A stretch of DNA of 64,000 nucleotides from DAOUKH01 sp965219875. Lineage in GTDB: Bacteria > Chloroflexota > Dehalococcoidia > SHYB01. How positions within the stretch are numbered: position 1 is the stretch's first letter; each line of letters opens with the position of its first letter. Shown here piece after piece: positions 1 to 9,309 of this stretch. Under the pieces are notes generated by a model. It was not told where the DNA came from. It did not search any database and was given only the letters and a program-made list of their open reading frames with translations. The stretch is taken from positions 1 through 64,000 of the forward strand of contig CBDCOW010000003.1 in the NCBI GenBank assembly GCA_965219875.1. Direction: 5' to 3'. A program made the position numbers and the translations under genes.

Positions 1-1424
1 GCCCTGAATGAAGTCGCGAATGCCGGTGTGCTCGGCCACCGCCTTGCACAACCGCTCGATGGCTGGCTGCCAATCGCCCTCCAGCGCCATCCGCCGCGTG
101 AGCCGGTCAAACTCCACGAGGTTCGGCGAGAACACCCCTACGTCGTCGTAGGCGTCGCGCAGGTAGCCGTACATCAACCGCCGCACGGTCTGGTTGGGGA
201 TGCCCAGACGCGGCACGCCGGCGGTCACGTCGCGGATGCTCAGCAGGCCGAAGTAGTGCATCAGGGAGAGGAAGTTCTCCGGCCGCGTCAGCCGCGCCTG
301 CGGGAATGTCTCCACGATGTCGCTGTCCGCCCGTCCCCTCGGCGATCACCGCGCGCAGCAGGTCGAAGTTGCCGTTCAACTTCCGCCCGGTAAGCAGCAG
401 GTGACGCAGCTTGCCGTAGTCGATGCGCACGTTGGCGTCGATCAGGTTGTCGGGTCCGCGCTTGTTGGGAAGCGAGTGCCTCAGGTAGTGGAGCACCATG
501 TCGGTGTTGTAGATGGCATTCTCGGCGGTGTCAGCGAACCGGTAACCGTCGTACCACTCGCGCATGATGTCCAGCGCCGTTTCGACGTCCTGGTCGAACA
601 CGCCCAGGTCCCGATACGACTCCACTATACGCCGCACTTCGGCCTCGGTGAAACCCGAGCATCTCGTTGAACTCGGGACGGAGACTCAGGTTGACGCCGA
701 TGTTGAAACCGCTCGTTACGTCGTCCAGAGTGATCGGAGAGACCCCGGTGACGAACAGCCGTTGCACGCTGCCGTTCTCGGTGCCCGCCTTGAGGGTCGC
801 GAAGAAGCTGCGGTAGAAGCCGCCGCCGTGGGTGAGCGCGTGGTACGCCTCCGCTCCTGCGCCGGCGAGGATCGTGTTGGCGAAGTTGTCGTACTCGTCG
901 ATCAGGATGTAGAGCGGAATTTCCTTCCGGCGGGCGTGCAGGAACAGCTCGTCGAGCTGGCCGTTGATGGTGGACGCGGCCTGGATGCGGTCGACCACCG
1001 CACCAGGGAAGAGGTCGGGATGATCCTCTACGGCGTCCCGGATGTGCCGGCGGCAGTATTCGTCGAACTCCCGTTCCAGGTTGGCCGGGTCGTTGCCGAA
1101 GGTGGAGAAGTTGAACCGCACGACCACGTAGCGGCCGCGGTTCGGGGTTGGTTGCCGGCAGATGTCCAGGCCGCCGAACACCCGCTCGAAGTCGTCCGCC
1201 TGGTTGCGGTCGTAGTAGCTCTCCAGCATCGACAGCCAGCAGGTCTTGCCGAAGCGCCGCGGGCGGATGAAGAAGACGAAGCGCTCCTGCTCGAGCGCGT
1301 GCAGGAAGCGCGTCTTGTCGACATACAGGCAGCCCTCCAGGCGGATGCCCCTGAAGTAGGCGCGCCCGTAGGGAATCGCAGGGAACGGCGTGCGCTGGTC
1401 GTGGTGACTCTCCGGCAAGGGCAT
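1..1424 (-). pseudogene. AAA-ATPase-like / PD-(D/E)XK nuclease-family protein, frameshifted and cut by the window edge
   Basis: Starts at ATG 1424. Early residues carry YVDKT and the P-loop variant RPRRFGKT; further on come ILIDEYD (Walker-B-like) and LFVTGVSPI, the usual signature of the AAA-ATPase_like family (PF09820), which is normally followed by a C-terminal PDDEXK-type nuclease domain. Family members are mobile, poorly understood ATPases. Two single-base indels break the frame: near 650 (after NEMLGF, where TEAEVRRIVESY continues in another frame) and near 335-338 (a CCCC run, after AVIAEG). MREWYDGYRF and NTDMVLHYL lie between them. The third segment (ETFPQARLTRPENFL and onward) is still open at base 1, so the C-terminus lies outside. 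Either sequencing indels or a decaying gene. Confidence 0.8.
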
Positions 1425-1693
1425 ACTGCATCCTACCAGACGGCAAGCGAGTCGTGCTCACGCTCTGGACGCGGAAGCGGCGCCGTGATGGACAGCCGGA
1501 ATCTGGGGCCATGAAGATCGCGGCGGGCGGCACCACGTTCGGAGCGGCGGTGGCCAGCAGGCCGGCGTCTGCCGCGTGCTCACCCCGATCTCCTGCTCGA
1601 TCAGCTCGCGCTGGCGCTGCGGGCTCCAGCAGTGTTCGAGGAGCTGCTGATCACCGAGCTTGCTGACCGGTCGACGGCTGCCGCGCCCCTCGG
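1425..1693. other. Gap without a convincing gene; possible coding remnant
   Basis: No full-length gene is seen. On the minus strand a short frame (about 1560-1697) reads QQLLEHCWSPQRQRELIEQE and a second frame continues with LLATAAPNVVPPAAIFMA, as if a small gene or gene end were split by another one-base shift. No family could be recognised, so it is left as a possible remnant. Confidence 0.3.
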
Positions 1694-2584
1694 TCAACTA
1701 TTTTCAAGGTTTTCGAGCTCACGCAGGCTGCCGCGAAGCACAACGGAGTTCTCACTCCCACCCGCCATGAACGCGTCCAACTCGTCGGTCGATTTCACAA
1801 GCAGGGCTTCGGGTACGTTCAACTGTCGTCCGATGTCGACCGAAGTACGGAGCCTGATGGATGCATTCGCGGCAGGATCGAAAGCGAGTCTCGCCAGCCA
1901 ATCAAGGTCACCGAAATAACTGTCGAGACGCGCAATCTCCTCGTCTGGTGAGTTGCGAATCTGCTTCCAATTGGCTTGATCATGTGCCGCAACTTTCGCC
2001 GCCAGCTCGTTGGCACCGCTATCGTCAAAGCAATCCCTCAGCAGGGAGGCAGCGATCCTCCCGGCGATACCGCCGACCAACGCCCCCAGCAGAGGAATCG
2101 GAATCACCGCTTGTCCCGCCGCTACCGCAAGCCCGACTATGGCAGCTTCACAAACCACGAACTGGGCAAGCTCAACGAATTGGCGCTCATCAATCGTCCC
2201 GGTTCGCAACCTGCCATGCAACGCCTTCATCCCCACGACTGCGCTCACGAGGGACGCCGCGAACGGCGCAGCCAAGCCTGTCAGGTTGGTCAACAGGAAG
2301 ACACCCGCGCCAAGGACACCGCCAGCGCCCGCCCGTTCCACGGCAGCAATGCCGACGTCGCTCCAGTCCTCAACTGAGAACTCTCCCCTGAACGGATTCT
2401 TGCCGCCACGGTACTTGGCGATGAGCACACGCGTAATCTCAATCCCTCCGGATGCTAGGGCGGCCAAAGCCGCCGCTTCCGCCAGTCCCTGGACGGACCC
2501 CATGTGATCATGAACGCTGCTGATGGCTTCCCTGTTGTCCTGCGACTGGCCTCTGATGCTCCTTTCTCCCATCCGCCAACGCAT
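1694..2584 (-). CDS. Hydrophobic Gly/Ala-rich protein, third frame of a 3-gene accessory operon (possibly the C-terminal half of the preceding gene)
   Basis: About 296 aa if started at ATG 2584; ATG 2572 is also possible. Neither has a strong ribosome site. A segment beginning KNPFRGEFSVEDWSDVGIAA leads into two or three long hydrophobic Gly/Ala/Leu stretches (around AGAGGVLGAGVFLLTNL, LAAPFAASLVSAVVGM and AVIPIPLLGALVGGIAG), followed by a soluble, acidic C-terminus. It overlaps the upstream frame by 77 nt, far more than a coupling overlap. In a region rich in one-base indels, the two frames may therefore be one gene of about 527 codons. Function is unknown; the helical hairpins suggest a membrane-inserting protein. 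Base composition is less GC-rich than the flanks. Confidence 0.6.
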   Translation of the reverse strand: MRWRMGERSIRGQSQDNREAISSVHDHMGSVQGLAEAAALAALASGGIEITRVLIAKYRGGKNPFRGEFSVEDWSDVGIAAVERAGAGGVLGAGVFLLTNLTGLAAPFAASLVSAVVGMKALHGRLRTGTIDERQFVELAQFVVCEAAIVGLAVAAGQAVIPIPLLGALVGGIAGRIAASLLRDCFDDSGANELAAKVAAHDQANWKQIRNSPDEEIARLDSYFGDLDWLARLAFDPAANASIRLRTSVDIGRQLNVPEALLVKSTDELDAFMAGGSENSVVLRGSLRELENLENS

Positions 2585-3275
2585 TGTCTTCCTGGTAGGC
2601 TTCCTCTGGGTCGAGCGTACCTTGTCTGGTCTGATTGGTGAGTTCTCCCAGGCGCACCGCCTCATCGTAAGTAATCTGCCCCGGACGAATCCCATCCAGA
2701 TGGCTCCGACCGGTCGCCTGCTCAATCGAATCCAGGAGCTCTCGAATCGACTCGATGTTCCGCTGCCGGTACCCTCCTATCGTGCCGCTGCTTAGTAGCT
2801 CGACGAGTTCCAGATGCTGATCTTTGGGGATGTGGAACACGCCTGCATATCCCGGGTACTGTTCCAATTGGCCGCTGATCTCGCGCAGTGTCTCAAGAGT
2901 ACTCTCGCAGTACTTCGACTGGACCGGTTCTTGGCCGTGATGGTAGTCGATTGAGTGTTGCCCGCTTGCGCGTCCGAAATCGGCGTTCGGGAGCTCGTGG
3001 TTAAGGAGCTTGTTCGCATTAAGTAGCGCGACGGTGACCTGTTCTGCGTTCTCTCCGTGTACCGTGTACGGCGAACCGCTTGGTCCCGGAGAATCAGGAT
3101 TGAAGATGAAGTCCTTGGCCCGGTCTATTTCCTGTAGTGCCTGCGCAAGTGCACGATCCTCATCCGAGAGCGCCGCAAGCCGCTCCAACTCGTCAATCGT
3201 TCGCTCCTGGCCAGTGTGCGTACCAGCAACCTGGGCCGACAGGTGTCGGCGAAGATCTTCCTGAGAATGGCTCAC
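2508..3275 (-). CDS. Soluble uncharacterised protein, second gene of the accessory operon
   Basis: 255 aa from GTG 3275, overlapping the stop of the preceding gene by 4 nt (GTGA), so translation is coupled. Predominantly helical and polar: repeated charged stretches (ERTIDELERLAALSDEDRA, LQEIDRAKDF) and a middle part with HSIDYHHGQEPV and HIPKDQHLELVELL. No enzyme motif was recognised. The last 30 or so residues (GRKEHQRPVAGQQGSHQQRS) look like out-of-frame sequence; the -1/+1 frame carries the next protein, so the true product may continue into it through an indel near 2560-2580. Function unknown. Confidence 0.6.
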   Translation of the reverse strand: MSHSQEDLRRHLSAQVAGTHTGQERTIDELERLAALSDEDRALAQALQEIDRAKDFIFNPDSPGPSGSPYTVHGENAEQVTVALLNANKLLNHELPNADFGRASGQHSIDYHHGQEPVQSKYCESTLETLREISGQLEQYPGYAGVFHIPKDQHLELVELLSSGTIGGYRQRNIESIRELLDSIEQATGRSHLDGIRPGQITYDEAVRLGELTNQTRQGTLDPEEAYQEDNALADGRKEHQRPVAGQQGSHQQRS

Positions 3276-4162
3276 GTCCTTACCCGTTGGTGGAGCAGTT
3301 CTCCAAGTGACCGAGCATGATTGATCACGGCAGCCAATCCCTCCTTCGACGCGTCATCGAACACACCGTAGTCAGTTGGCGCATCTTTCCACAACGTTGC
3401 AAGGTCACCAAGTGTGCCGGCTGCGTGCGTCCGCGTCTGCTGTTCCAAACCGGCTATCTGTCGTTGTGCTGCTCTCAAAGAACGTTCGCTCGCTTCGATT
3501 TCGAGTCTATTTCGCCTAGCCTCTTCCGCCCGTTTCCTATTACCTCTTCGTGCCAGCGCTACGGTACCAGTAATAGCTACTCCGCTCAGCGTCCACCCGA
3601 TCGGGCCAGCCAGAGCCAACAGCGCAGAGCCGGCTGCCATTCCGCTACCGCCGGCCGCCAGCGCACCACCGCCCAACCACGCGAGCGCTGCGCTCGTGGC
3701 CGCCGCGCCGGAGAGACCGGAAATCGCCGCGCCCGTGCTTGCTGTGCCAAACGTAGTGGCGATCGCCATGGCCGCCGAGGGGCCCAGGGCAGCTACGGCG
3801 GCGCCGGCACCCGCAACCGTCGTACCAGTTGCTGCGCGTACCTTGGCGACGCGAGCAGCCTCGTCTTCATGCTTCAGCACATCTTCTCGAAATCGATCCG
3901 CCTGCAATTTGAAGTGCGCAACGGTCTTTTGGAATTCTGTCGGCGTATTCGCCAGGTGATTAACGTAGGTCTCGACGATCTCGATTACCGGTACGGATCT
4001 TTGCCGCTGCTTGAATAGCGCTTCCGTGTCACGTTGGACTTGCTCTCGGAGATGCTCGTGCCGCTCGGCTGCAGCGCTGAGTTGGACGTTCTCGTCGGCA
4101 AGCAACTGTGCATTTGACGCGGCATCTAATCCCTTCTTGATGCTTTTGAAGACGTTCATCAT
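3272..4162 (-). CDS. Coiled-coil protein with Gly/Ala-rich transmembrane hairpins, first gene of the accessory operon
   Basis: 296 aa from ATG 4162. N-terminal about 100 residues are charged and probably coiled coil. A long Gly/Ala-rich hydrophobic block follows (roughly residues 107-205, including GTASTGAAISGLSG, ALAWLGGGALAAGGSGMAAG and LLALAGPIGWTLSG), then a basic coiled-coil tail (RRGNRKRAEEARRNRLEIEA). The Gly-rich block resembles a motif recurring in unannotated bacterial membrane-active proteins and the general look of ISG12/6-16-type segments; that likeness is from memory. Coiled coil plus hairpin plus coiled coil would fit a pore-forming or membrane-tethered effector. It is stop-start coupled to the next gene. 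G+C is visibly lower than in the rest of the window. Confidence 0.7.
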   Translation of the reverse strand: MMNVFKSIKKGLDAASNAQLLADENVQLSAAAERHEHLREQVQRDTEALFKQRQRSVPVIEIVETYVNHLANTPTEFQKTVAHFKLQADRFREDVLKHEDEAARVAKVRAATGTTVAGAGAAVAALGPSAAMAIATTFGTASTGAAISGLSGAAATSAALAWLGGGALAAGGSGMAAGSALLALAGPIGWTLSGVAITGTVALARRGNRKRAEEARRNRLEIEASERSLRAAQRQIAGLEQQTRTHAAGTLGDLATLWKDAPTDYGVFDDASKEGLAAVINHARSLGELLHQRVRT

Positions 4163-4397
4163 TCACAACCTCCGATTTTTTGGACGGTTCAGGACATCGC
4201 GTCTCCATAGATACTCGGTCGCGCCGTCGCATGGCAACCTGTACGGATATCGAGTCCGCCAGCTCACCGCGCTGGGCGGGATGGACACCCGGAGGCTGGG
4301 CCGAGATGATGGCGACGCAGGGCGCGCTGGCGCACTTATTCGACGTGCAGCGCGACCTCGCGGAGCGCCACAACTGCACGCCGAGGAGAGGGAGCCC
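4163..4397. other. Short intergenic region with a possible gene-end remnant
   Basis: On the plus strand one frame around 4300-4375 reads GALAHLFDVQRDLAERHN, which looks like the tail of an enzyme of the sulfatase/alkaline phosphatase type, and another frame continues HAEEREP right up to the sulfatase start. This could be the indel-broken end of a deleted upstream gene. No promoter was recognised. Confidence 0.3.
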
Positions 4398-5951
4398 ATG
4401 CCGATGCAACCGAATATCTTGCTGATCGTGGCCGATGAACTGCGCGCCGACGCCCTTCCGGGTACGGCAATCCGGTGTGCCGCACGCCCAACCTGGATCG
4501 CATGGCGGCCGCGGGGACGCGGTTTGCCGACTGCATTGTCACCCAGCCGACCTGTACGCCGAGCCGCGCTTCCCTGTTGACCGGGGCGTTTCCGTCGGTG
4601 CTGAAGACGCGCATGGTGGGCTGCCATGCGCCGGACGATCCGCGCTTTCTCGGCCATGGACTGCAGCGCGCCGGCTATCGGTGCGCGTCGATCGGCAAGA
4701 TCCACCTGGTACCGCAGCGCGAAGAACCGGAGGTGCTGCGCGCCACGCTGGCCCGGGACGGGGGCGATGGCTACTACGGGTTCGCGGAGGTGGACCTGGT
4801 CGACGGCCACGGCGACGGCTGCTACGGCCCCGACTACGTGGCGCATGCCGCGGCCATGGGCGTGGACCTGGATCAGGCGCGGGCGCAGCCGCGGGAGGGC
4901 GAACACCAACTGTCTCCGGTGCTCGGACCGCACCGCTTCCGGCTGCCCGCGGAGTTGCACTCGTCGCACTACCTGGCGGACCGCACCATCGAGCTGCTGG
5001 ATTCGGTGCGCGACGACGGGCGGCCGCTGTTCGCACATATCAGCTTTCCCGACCCGCACCACCCGTTCACGGTGCCCGAACCGTGGGCATCGATGTACGA
5101 CCCCGCCGAAGTTCCGGCGCCGGTTCCCCACGGCGGACAGCACATGCCGTCGTGGTACGACTCGATCTTCCGCGGCGAAGCGTTGGACGTCGCGGAGTGG
5201 GAGGCAAAGCCGAAGGGGCCGGGCATCGACCGCATCATCGGCACGCCGCCGCTGGACTACTCACGGGTGAGCGAGGCGACCTGGCGTGCGGTGCGCGCCT
5301 CCTACTACGGCATGACCGCCTGCCTCGACCATCACGTCGGGCGCATCCTCGACCATCTGGAGGCGACCGGGTTGGCCGACTCCACCATCGTGGTATTCGT
5401 GGCCGACCACGGCGAGTACCTCGGCGACCACGGCTTCGTCGGCAAGGGAATGCACTTCGACTCCGCGCTGCGCGTTCCCCTGCTGGTGCAGGGCCCCGGC
5501 ATCCAGGCGGGACAGATCATCGAGCCGCCCGCCTCCACGCTCGACATCGCCGCCACGCTGTGGGATGTCGCCGGCGTGGCAGAGCCCGAGGGCGTGCAGG
5601 GCATTTCGTTCGCTCCTGCGCTACGCGGCACCGGACCCTACCGGCGCACGGCCGCCCTGACCGAGAACGACGACGACATGATGCCGGCGCGCATTGCGCA
5701 CGCTGACCACCGCGCGGTGGCGCCTCACCAAGTACGCCGGCGGCACCGAGGGCGAGCTGTACGACCGCGCCGCCGATCCCGCGGAAACCCACAATCGCTA
5801 TGCCGATCCCGACTACGCCGGCACCCGGCGCGAACTCGAAGCGATGCTGTTCGAAGAAGTGCTGTGCGCCTGCGACTACGCCAATGCCCGGCGCCAGCAG
5901 CCCGTGCCGCCGGCCCGCCACTGGGTTCCCTCCCACCATCGAACCGGTTGA
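4398..5951 (+). pseudogene. Type I sulfatase (sulfuric ester hydrolase), two frameshifts
   Basis: Would hydrolyse sulfate esters, typically of polysaccharides. ATG 4398 opens with NILLIVADELRADAL, the metal-binding start of the sulfatase/alkaline phosphatase fold. CTPSRASLLTG (Cys codon at 4552) is the full C-x-P-S-R signature in which Cys is oxidised to formylglycine. SFPDPHHPF and VADHGEYLGDHG complete the metal site. Two single-base errors break it: a missing G near 4460 (just after the first 21 codons) and an extra G near 5696, after which RWRLTKYAGGTEGELYD, the usual C-terminal strand, continues. Repaired, the length of about 517 residues is normal. Inactive if the indels are real. No maturase (anSME/FGE) in the window. 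Confidence 0.85.
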
Positions 5952-5993
5952 ATCGCTGAGTCGCCTCGCTGCGCCGGCCACGCGGCCGCGAGC

Positions 5994-6021
5994 TTGACAC
6001 CCCAGCGGGGCGGACTATGGT
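5994..6021 (+). promoter_or_regulatory. Sigma-70-type promoter for the ABC importer binding protein
   Basis: TTGACA (5994-5999), 16-nt spacer, TATGGT (6016-6021). Transcription would start near 6028, leaving a 50-nt leader that contains the AAAGGAG ribosome site (6064-6070) before ATG 6078. Confidence 0.55.
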
Positions 6022-6077
6022 AGAGAATGTTGCGGCCCGCAGGGTCGCGAACAAAGAGCACACGAAAGGAGTCGTGC

Positions 6078-8034
6078 ATGAATCGAAACAAGTTGCTGTG
6101 GTGCAGCGCGTGCGTTGCGCTGCTGTTCAGTTGGTCGGCATGGGCCACCGGCACCGCCGACGAGGGTGGCGGCGATACCAGTGCCGCCGCCATGGCCGGA
6201 TCGGGGAAGTACAATGAGTCCCCGATGCTGGCCGCCCTGGTGGCCAGCGGCGACCTGCCGCCGGTCGATGAGCGGCTGCCCGGAAGTGCCGCTGGTCAAG
6301 GTGCCGCCCGAGATCGGACGCTACGGGGGCACGGCGATCACCTTCGCGCACGCCTCGTGGGCGGTCGAGATCGGCGGTTGGTGGCACGGTTCGTTCACCC
6401 TGGAGGTGGACGAGAACTGGCAGGTGGGGCCCGGCGTCGCCAAGGGCTACGAACTCTCGGACGACCAGCAGACCTTCACCCTGTTCCTGCGCGAGGGGAT
6501 GAAGTGGTCGGATGGGCACCCGGTCACCGCCGAGGACTTCCTGTTCCGCTACGAGGAGCGCCCGCGGCGCGGCTATCGCAGCGAGCCGATCGAGTCGATG
6601 GTGGCGGTCGACGACTATACCGTCCAGATCAACCTGAGCAAGCCGTTTCCGCGCATCGTCATCAACATGGCCAACGAGAACGGCGCCGACTGGAACCGGT
6701 GGCTGCCGAAACACTTCCTGAAGCACTGGCACGCCGACTACAACGACGAAGCCGCCGACATCGCCAAGAACGAGGGCTTCGAGACCTGGGAGCAGGCGCT
6801 GAGCTTCCACGTCGCCGCCAACAACGTCAAAGATCCGAATCGCCCCACCACGCGCATGTTCGTGGTGCGCGAGATCGGCACCGACACGCGCCTGTACGAG
6901 CGCAACCCCTTCTGGTACGCCGTGGATCCGGAGGGCAACCAGCTCCCCTACATCGACCGGGTGCAATCGACCCAGGTGGACAAAGAGACATACAAGCTCA
7001 AGGTGTTGAACGGCGAGGCCACCATTGCCAACTGGACCGGCTTCGAAAACTTCACCTTGTTCAAGCAGAACGAGGCGAAGGGTGGCTACACCATCGAGCT
7101 GATCGACGGCCAAAGAGGCTCGCAGCATACCTACCACGTCAACCAGACCCACTCGGAGCCGGTCCTCGGCGAGGTGATGCGCGACATCCGCTTCCGGCGC
7201 GCCCTGTCGCTGGCCATCGACCGCGACGAGATGAACGAAACCCTGTGGTCGGGCATGGGCGTACCGCGGGCGGGAACGCTGGTCTCCAGCGTCAGCTACT
7301 ACAAGAGTGAGTGGGGTGAGGACCACCCCTACGCCCGCTACGATCCGGCCGAGGCCAACCGACTGCTCGACGAGATGGGCCTGACCAACCGCGACCGCGA
7401 CGGTTTCCGCACCCTGTCCAACGGCGACACCATCAACCTGACCGCCGTGCAGGTGGGCAAGGAGCTGTCCAGCGAGGGTCACGAGCTGGTGAAGGACTAC
7501 TGGGAAGATATCGGCATCAAGTTCACCCTGCGCGAAGTGGAGGGCAGCTTCTACTGGGACTTCACCAGCACCGACGACTACGTGCTGGCCACCCGGCCGC
7601 TGACCAACGCCACCGAGCTGTCCGCCGACCGCGGCATCGTCGAGGGCTCGTTCGCCACGCCGCTGACCGGGCCGACCTGGGCTCCGGCGTGGAAGGCCCG
7701 GCTGCGGGCGGAGATCGACATCGACGAAGGTCGGACGAAGCTGGCCGACTACGAGGGCGGTGTGCTGCCCGGAGAGGAGCCGCCGCCGGTCGTGCGCGAG
7801 CTGTGGAACGCGATCCTGGACGCCAACGACAGCATCTTCGGTTCCGAGCAGTACACGGTCGCGAACCAGAAGGTGCAGGACATATTCGCCGAGCAACTGT
7901 GGGTCATCGGCACCGTCGGCATGGTGCCCGCCCCCTTCATCGCCAGCAACAACATCGGTAACCGCCAGACCAACGAGTTCGCGCCCGCCGGCTGGTTGGG
8001 CGAGCTGGACTGGGCGCTCTTCTTCAAGAATTAG
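6078..8034 (+). pseudogene. Peptide/oligosaccharide-type ABC transporter substrate-binding protein (SBP family 5), one frameshift
   Basis: Extracytoplasmic binding protein of a Dpp/Opp-type importer. ATG 6078 has a good AAAGGAG site. A signal peptide (LLWCSACVALLFSWSAWA) is followed by TGTADEG, a style typical of spirochaete binding proteins. Family 5 features are present: FTLFLREGMKWSDGHPVTAEDF, a segment around VDDYTVQINLSKPF, DIRFRRALSLAIDRDEMNE and the ending GELDWALFFKN. An extra C near 6287 shifts the frame after DERLP; EVPLVKVPPEIGRYGG continues in the next frame to the stop at 8034. Repaired length is about 651 residues. The matching permeases lie on the opposite strand just downstream, so the three genes are convergent rather than one operon. 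Confidence 0.85.
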
Positions 8035-8065
8035 CGGTACCGGGGCCGGGCCGCGGCTTGCAGCA

Positions 8066-8104
8066 GCCGTGGGAGTCTGTCGGATCGAGACGGACTCCCA
8101 CGGC
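8066..8104. terminator. Strong hairpin between convergent genes
   Basis: GCCGTGGGAGTC (8066-8077) pairs perfectly with GACTCCCACGGC (8093-8104), a 12-bp stem with a 15-nt loop. It sits between the ends of the binding-protein gene and the oppositely oriented permease gene. There is no clear T-run, so it may act as a bidirectional transcript-end hairpin. Confidence 0.5.
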
Positions 8105-8193
8105 AGGGCGGCGGGGCCGACGGCGACACCACAGGCGGCCGGTTGCGGACTCCAGCCGGCCTGACCAAGCCCGGTGCCTGCAACCGGTAGGCA

Positions 8194-9309
8194 CTACTTG
8201 TAGGGGTCGGCGGCGTCGCGCAACCCGTCGCCCACGAAGTTGAACACCAGCACCGTCACCACCACCCAGATCGCCGGGATCAGCAGCCACGGCGTCAGCG
8301 CCACCACGCGCACGTTCTGCGCCTGCTGCAGCATCACCCCCCAGCTCACCACCGGCGGGCGGAGGCCGATGCCGATGAAACTGAGCGCGGTCTCGCCCAG
8401 GATCATGCCGGGCACCGCCATGGTGAGGTGGACGATCAGGTAGCTCATGAAGCCGGGCAGCATGTGCCGGATGATGATGCGCATTTCGGTCACGCCGGCG
8501 ATCTTCGCTGCCATGACGTGGTCCTCCACCCGCAGCTGCAGCAGCTTGCTGCGCACGGTCCGCGCCAAGCCGGTCCAGCCCACGATCGACAGGATCACCG
8601 TGATCATGAAGTAGATGCGCAGCGGCGGCCAGGTCAGCGGCACCGCCGCCGCCAGCGCCATCCACAGCGGCAGCGACGGCAACGCGCCGAGAAACTCGAT
8701 GATGCGCTGAATCAGCATGTCGGCCGGGCCGGCGAAGTAGCCGGAGATGCCGCCCAGCAGGCACCCCAGCACGAAGCTGATCGCCACGCCGAGCAACCCG
8801 ATCGACAATGACACGCGGGCGCCGTGCAGCACGCGCGAGAACATGTCCCGGCCCAGTGAGTCGGTCCCGAACAGGAACAGCTGGCCCGGCTCGTCGACGC
8901 CGAACAGGTGCAGGTCGGTCTCGAACAGGCCCCAGAATTCGTACCGGTCGCCGCGCACCAGGTAGCGGATCGGGTACATCCGGGTCTCGTCGGGCACGTA
9001 GATGCGCGCCAGCGTCACCGGGTCGCGGGAGTATTCCAGGCCGTACACGAACGGCATGCGCGGCCTGCCCTCGTGCAACAAGCGCACCCTGGTGGGCCCG
9101 GTCAGGAGATAGTCGGGGTGGCGCTCGAAGATCTCATGCGGAGAGATAAAGCCGGCAAACGTCGCGGCAACGACGATCACCAGCAGTATCGCGCTTCCCA
9201 CCACCGCCAGCCGGTGGCGAAAGAAGGCGCGCCGCATCAGCATCCAACTGGAGGCGGTGAAGTATGCCTCCGCGGCAACGGCATCGCGCGCGGCAATCAG
9301 GTCGCTCAC
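8194..9309 (-). CDS. Dpp/Opp-type ABC transporter permease, second subunit (DppC/OppC-like)
   Basis: 371 aa inner-membrane subunit of a peptide/nickel/oligosaccharide-type importer. GTG 9309 overlaps the TGA stop of the upstream permease (GTGA). After a cytoplasmic N-terminus and a first membrane helix (LAVVGSAILLVIVVAATFAG) there is an enlarged periplasmic insert of about 100 residues, then FGTDSLGRDMFSRVLHGAR, the classic DppC entry, further helices, and the EAA loop EDHVMAAKIAGVTEMRII that contacts the ATPase. Ends GDGLRDAADPYK, normal for the family. Intact. No ATP-binding subunit is in the window. Confidence 0.88.
   Translation of the reverse strand: MSDLIAARDAVAAEAYFTASSWMLMRRAFFRHRLAVVGSAILLVIVVAATFAGFISPHEIFERHPDYLLTGPTRVRLLHEGRPRMPFVYGLEYSRDPVTLARIYVPDETRMYPIRYLVRGDRYEFWGLFETDLHLFGVDEPGQLFLFGTDSLGRDMFSRVLHGARVSLSIGLLGVAISFVLGCLLGGISGYFAGPADMLIQRIIEFLGALPSLPLWMALAAAVPLTWPPLRIYFMITVILSIVGWTGLARTVRSKLLQLRVEDHVMAAKIAGVTEMRIIIRHMLPGFMSYLIVHLTMAVPGMILGETALSFIGIGLRPPVVSWGVMLQQAQNVRVVALTPWLLIPAIWVVVTVLVFNFVGDGLRDAADPYK

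Noticed and set aside
6127..7896. 589-codon minus-strand ORF opposite the binding-protein gene
   Set aside because: Shadow of the family 5 binding protein; no domain match.
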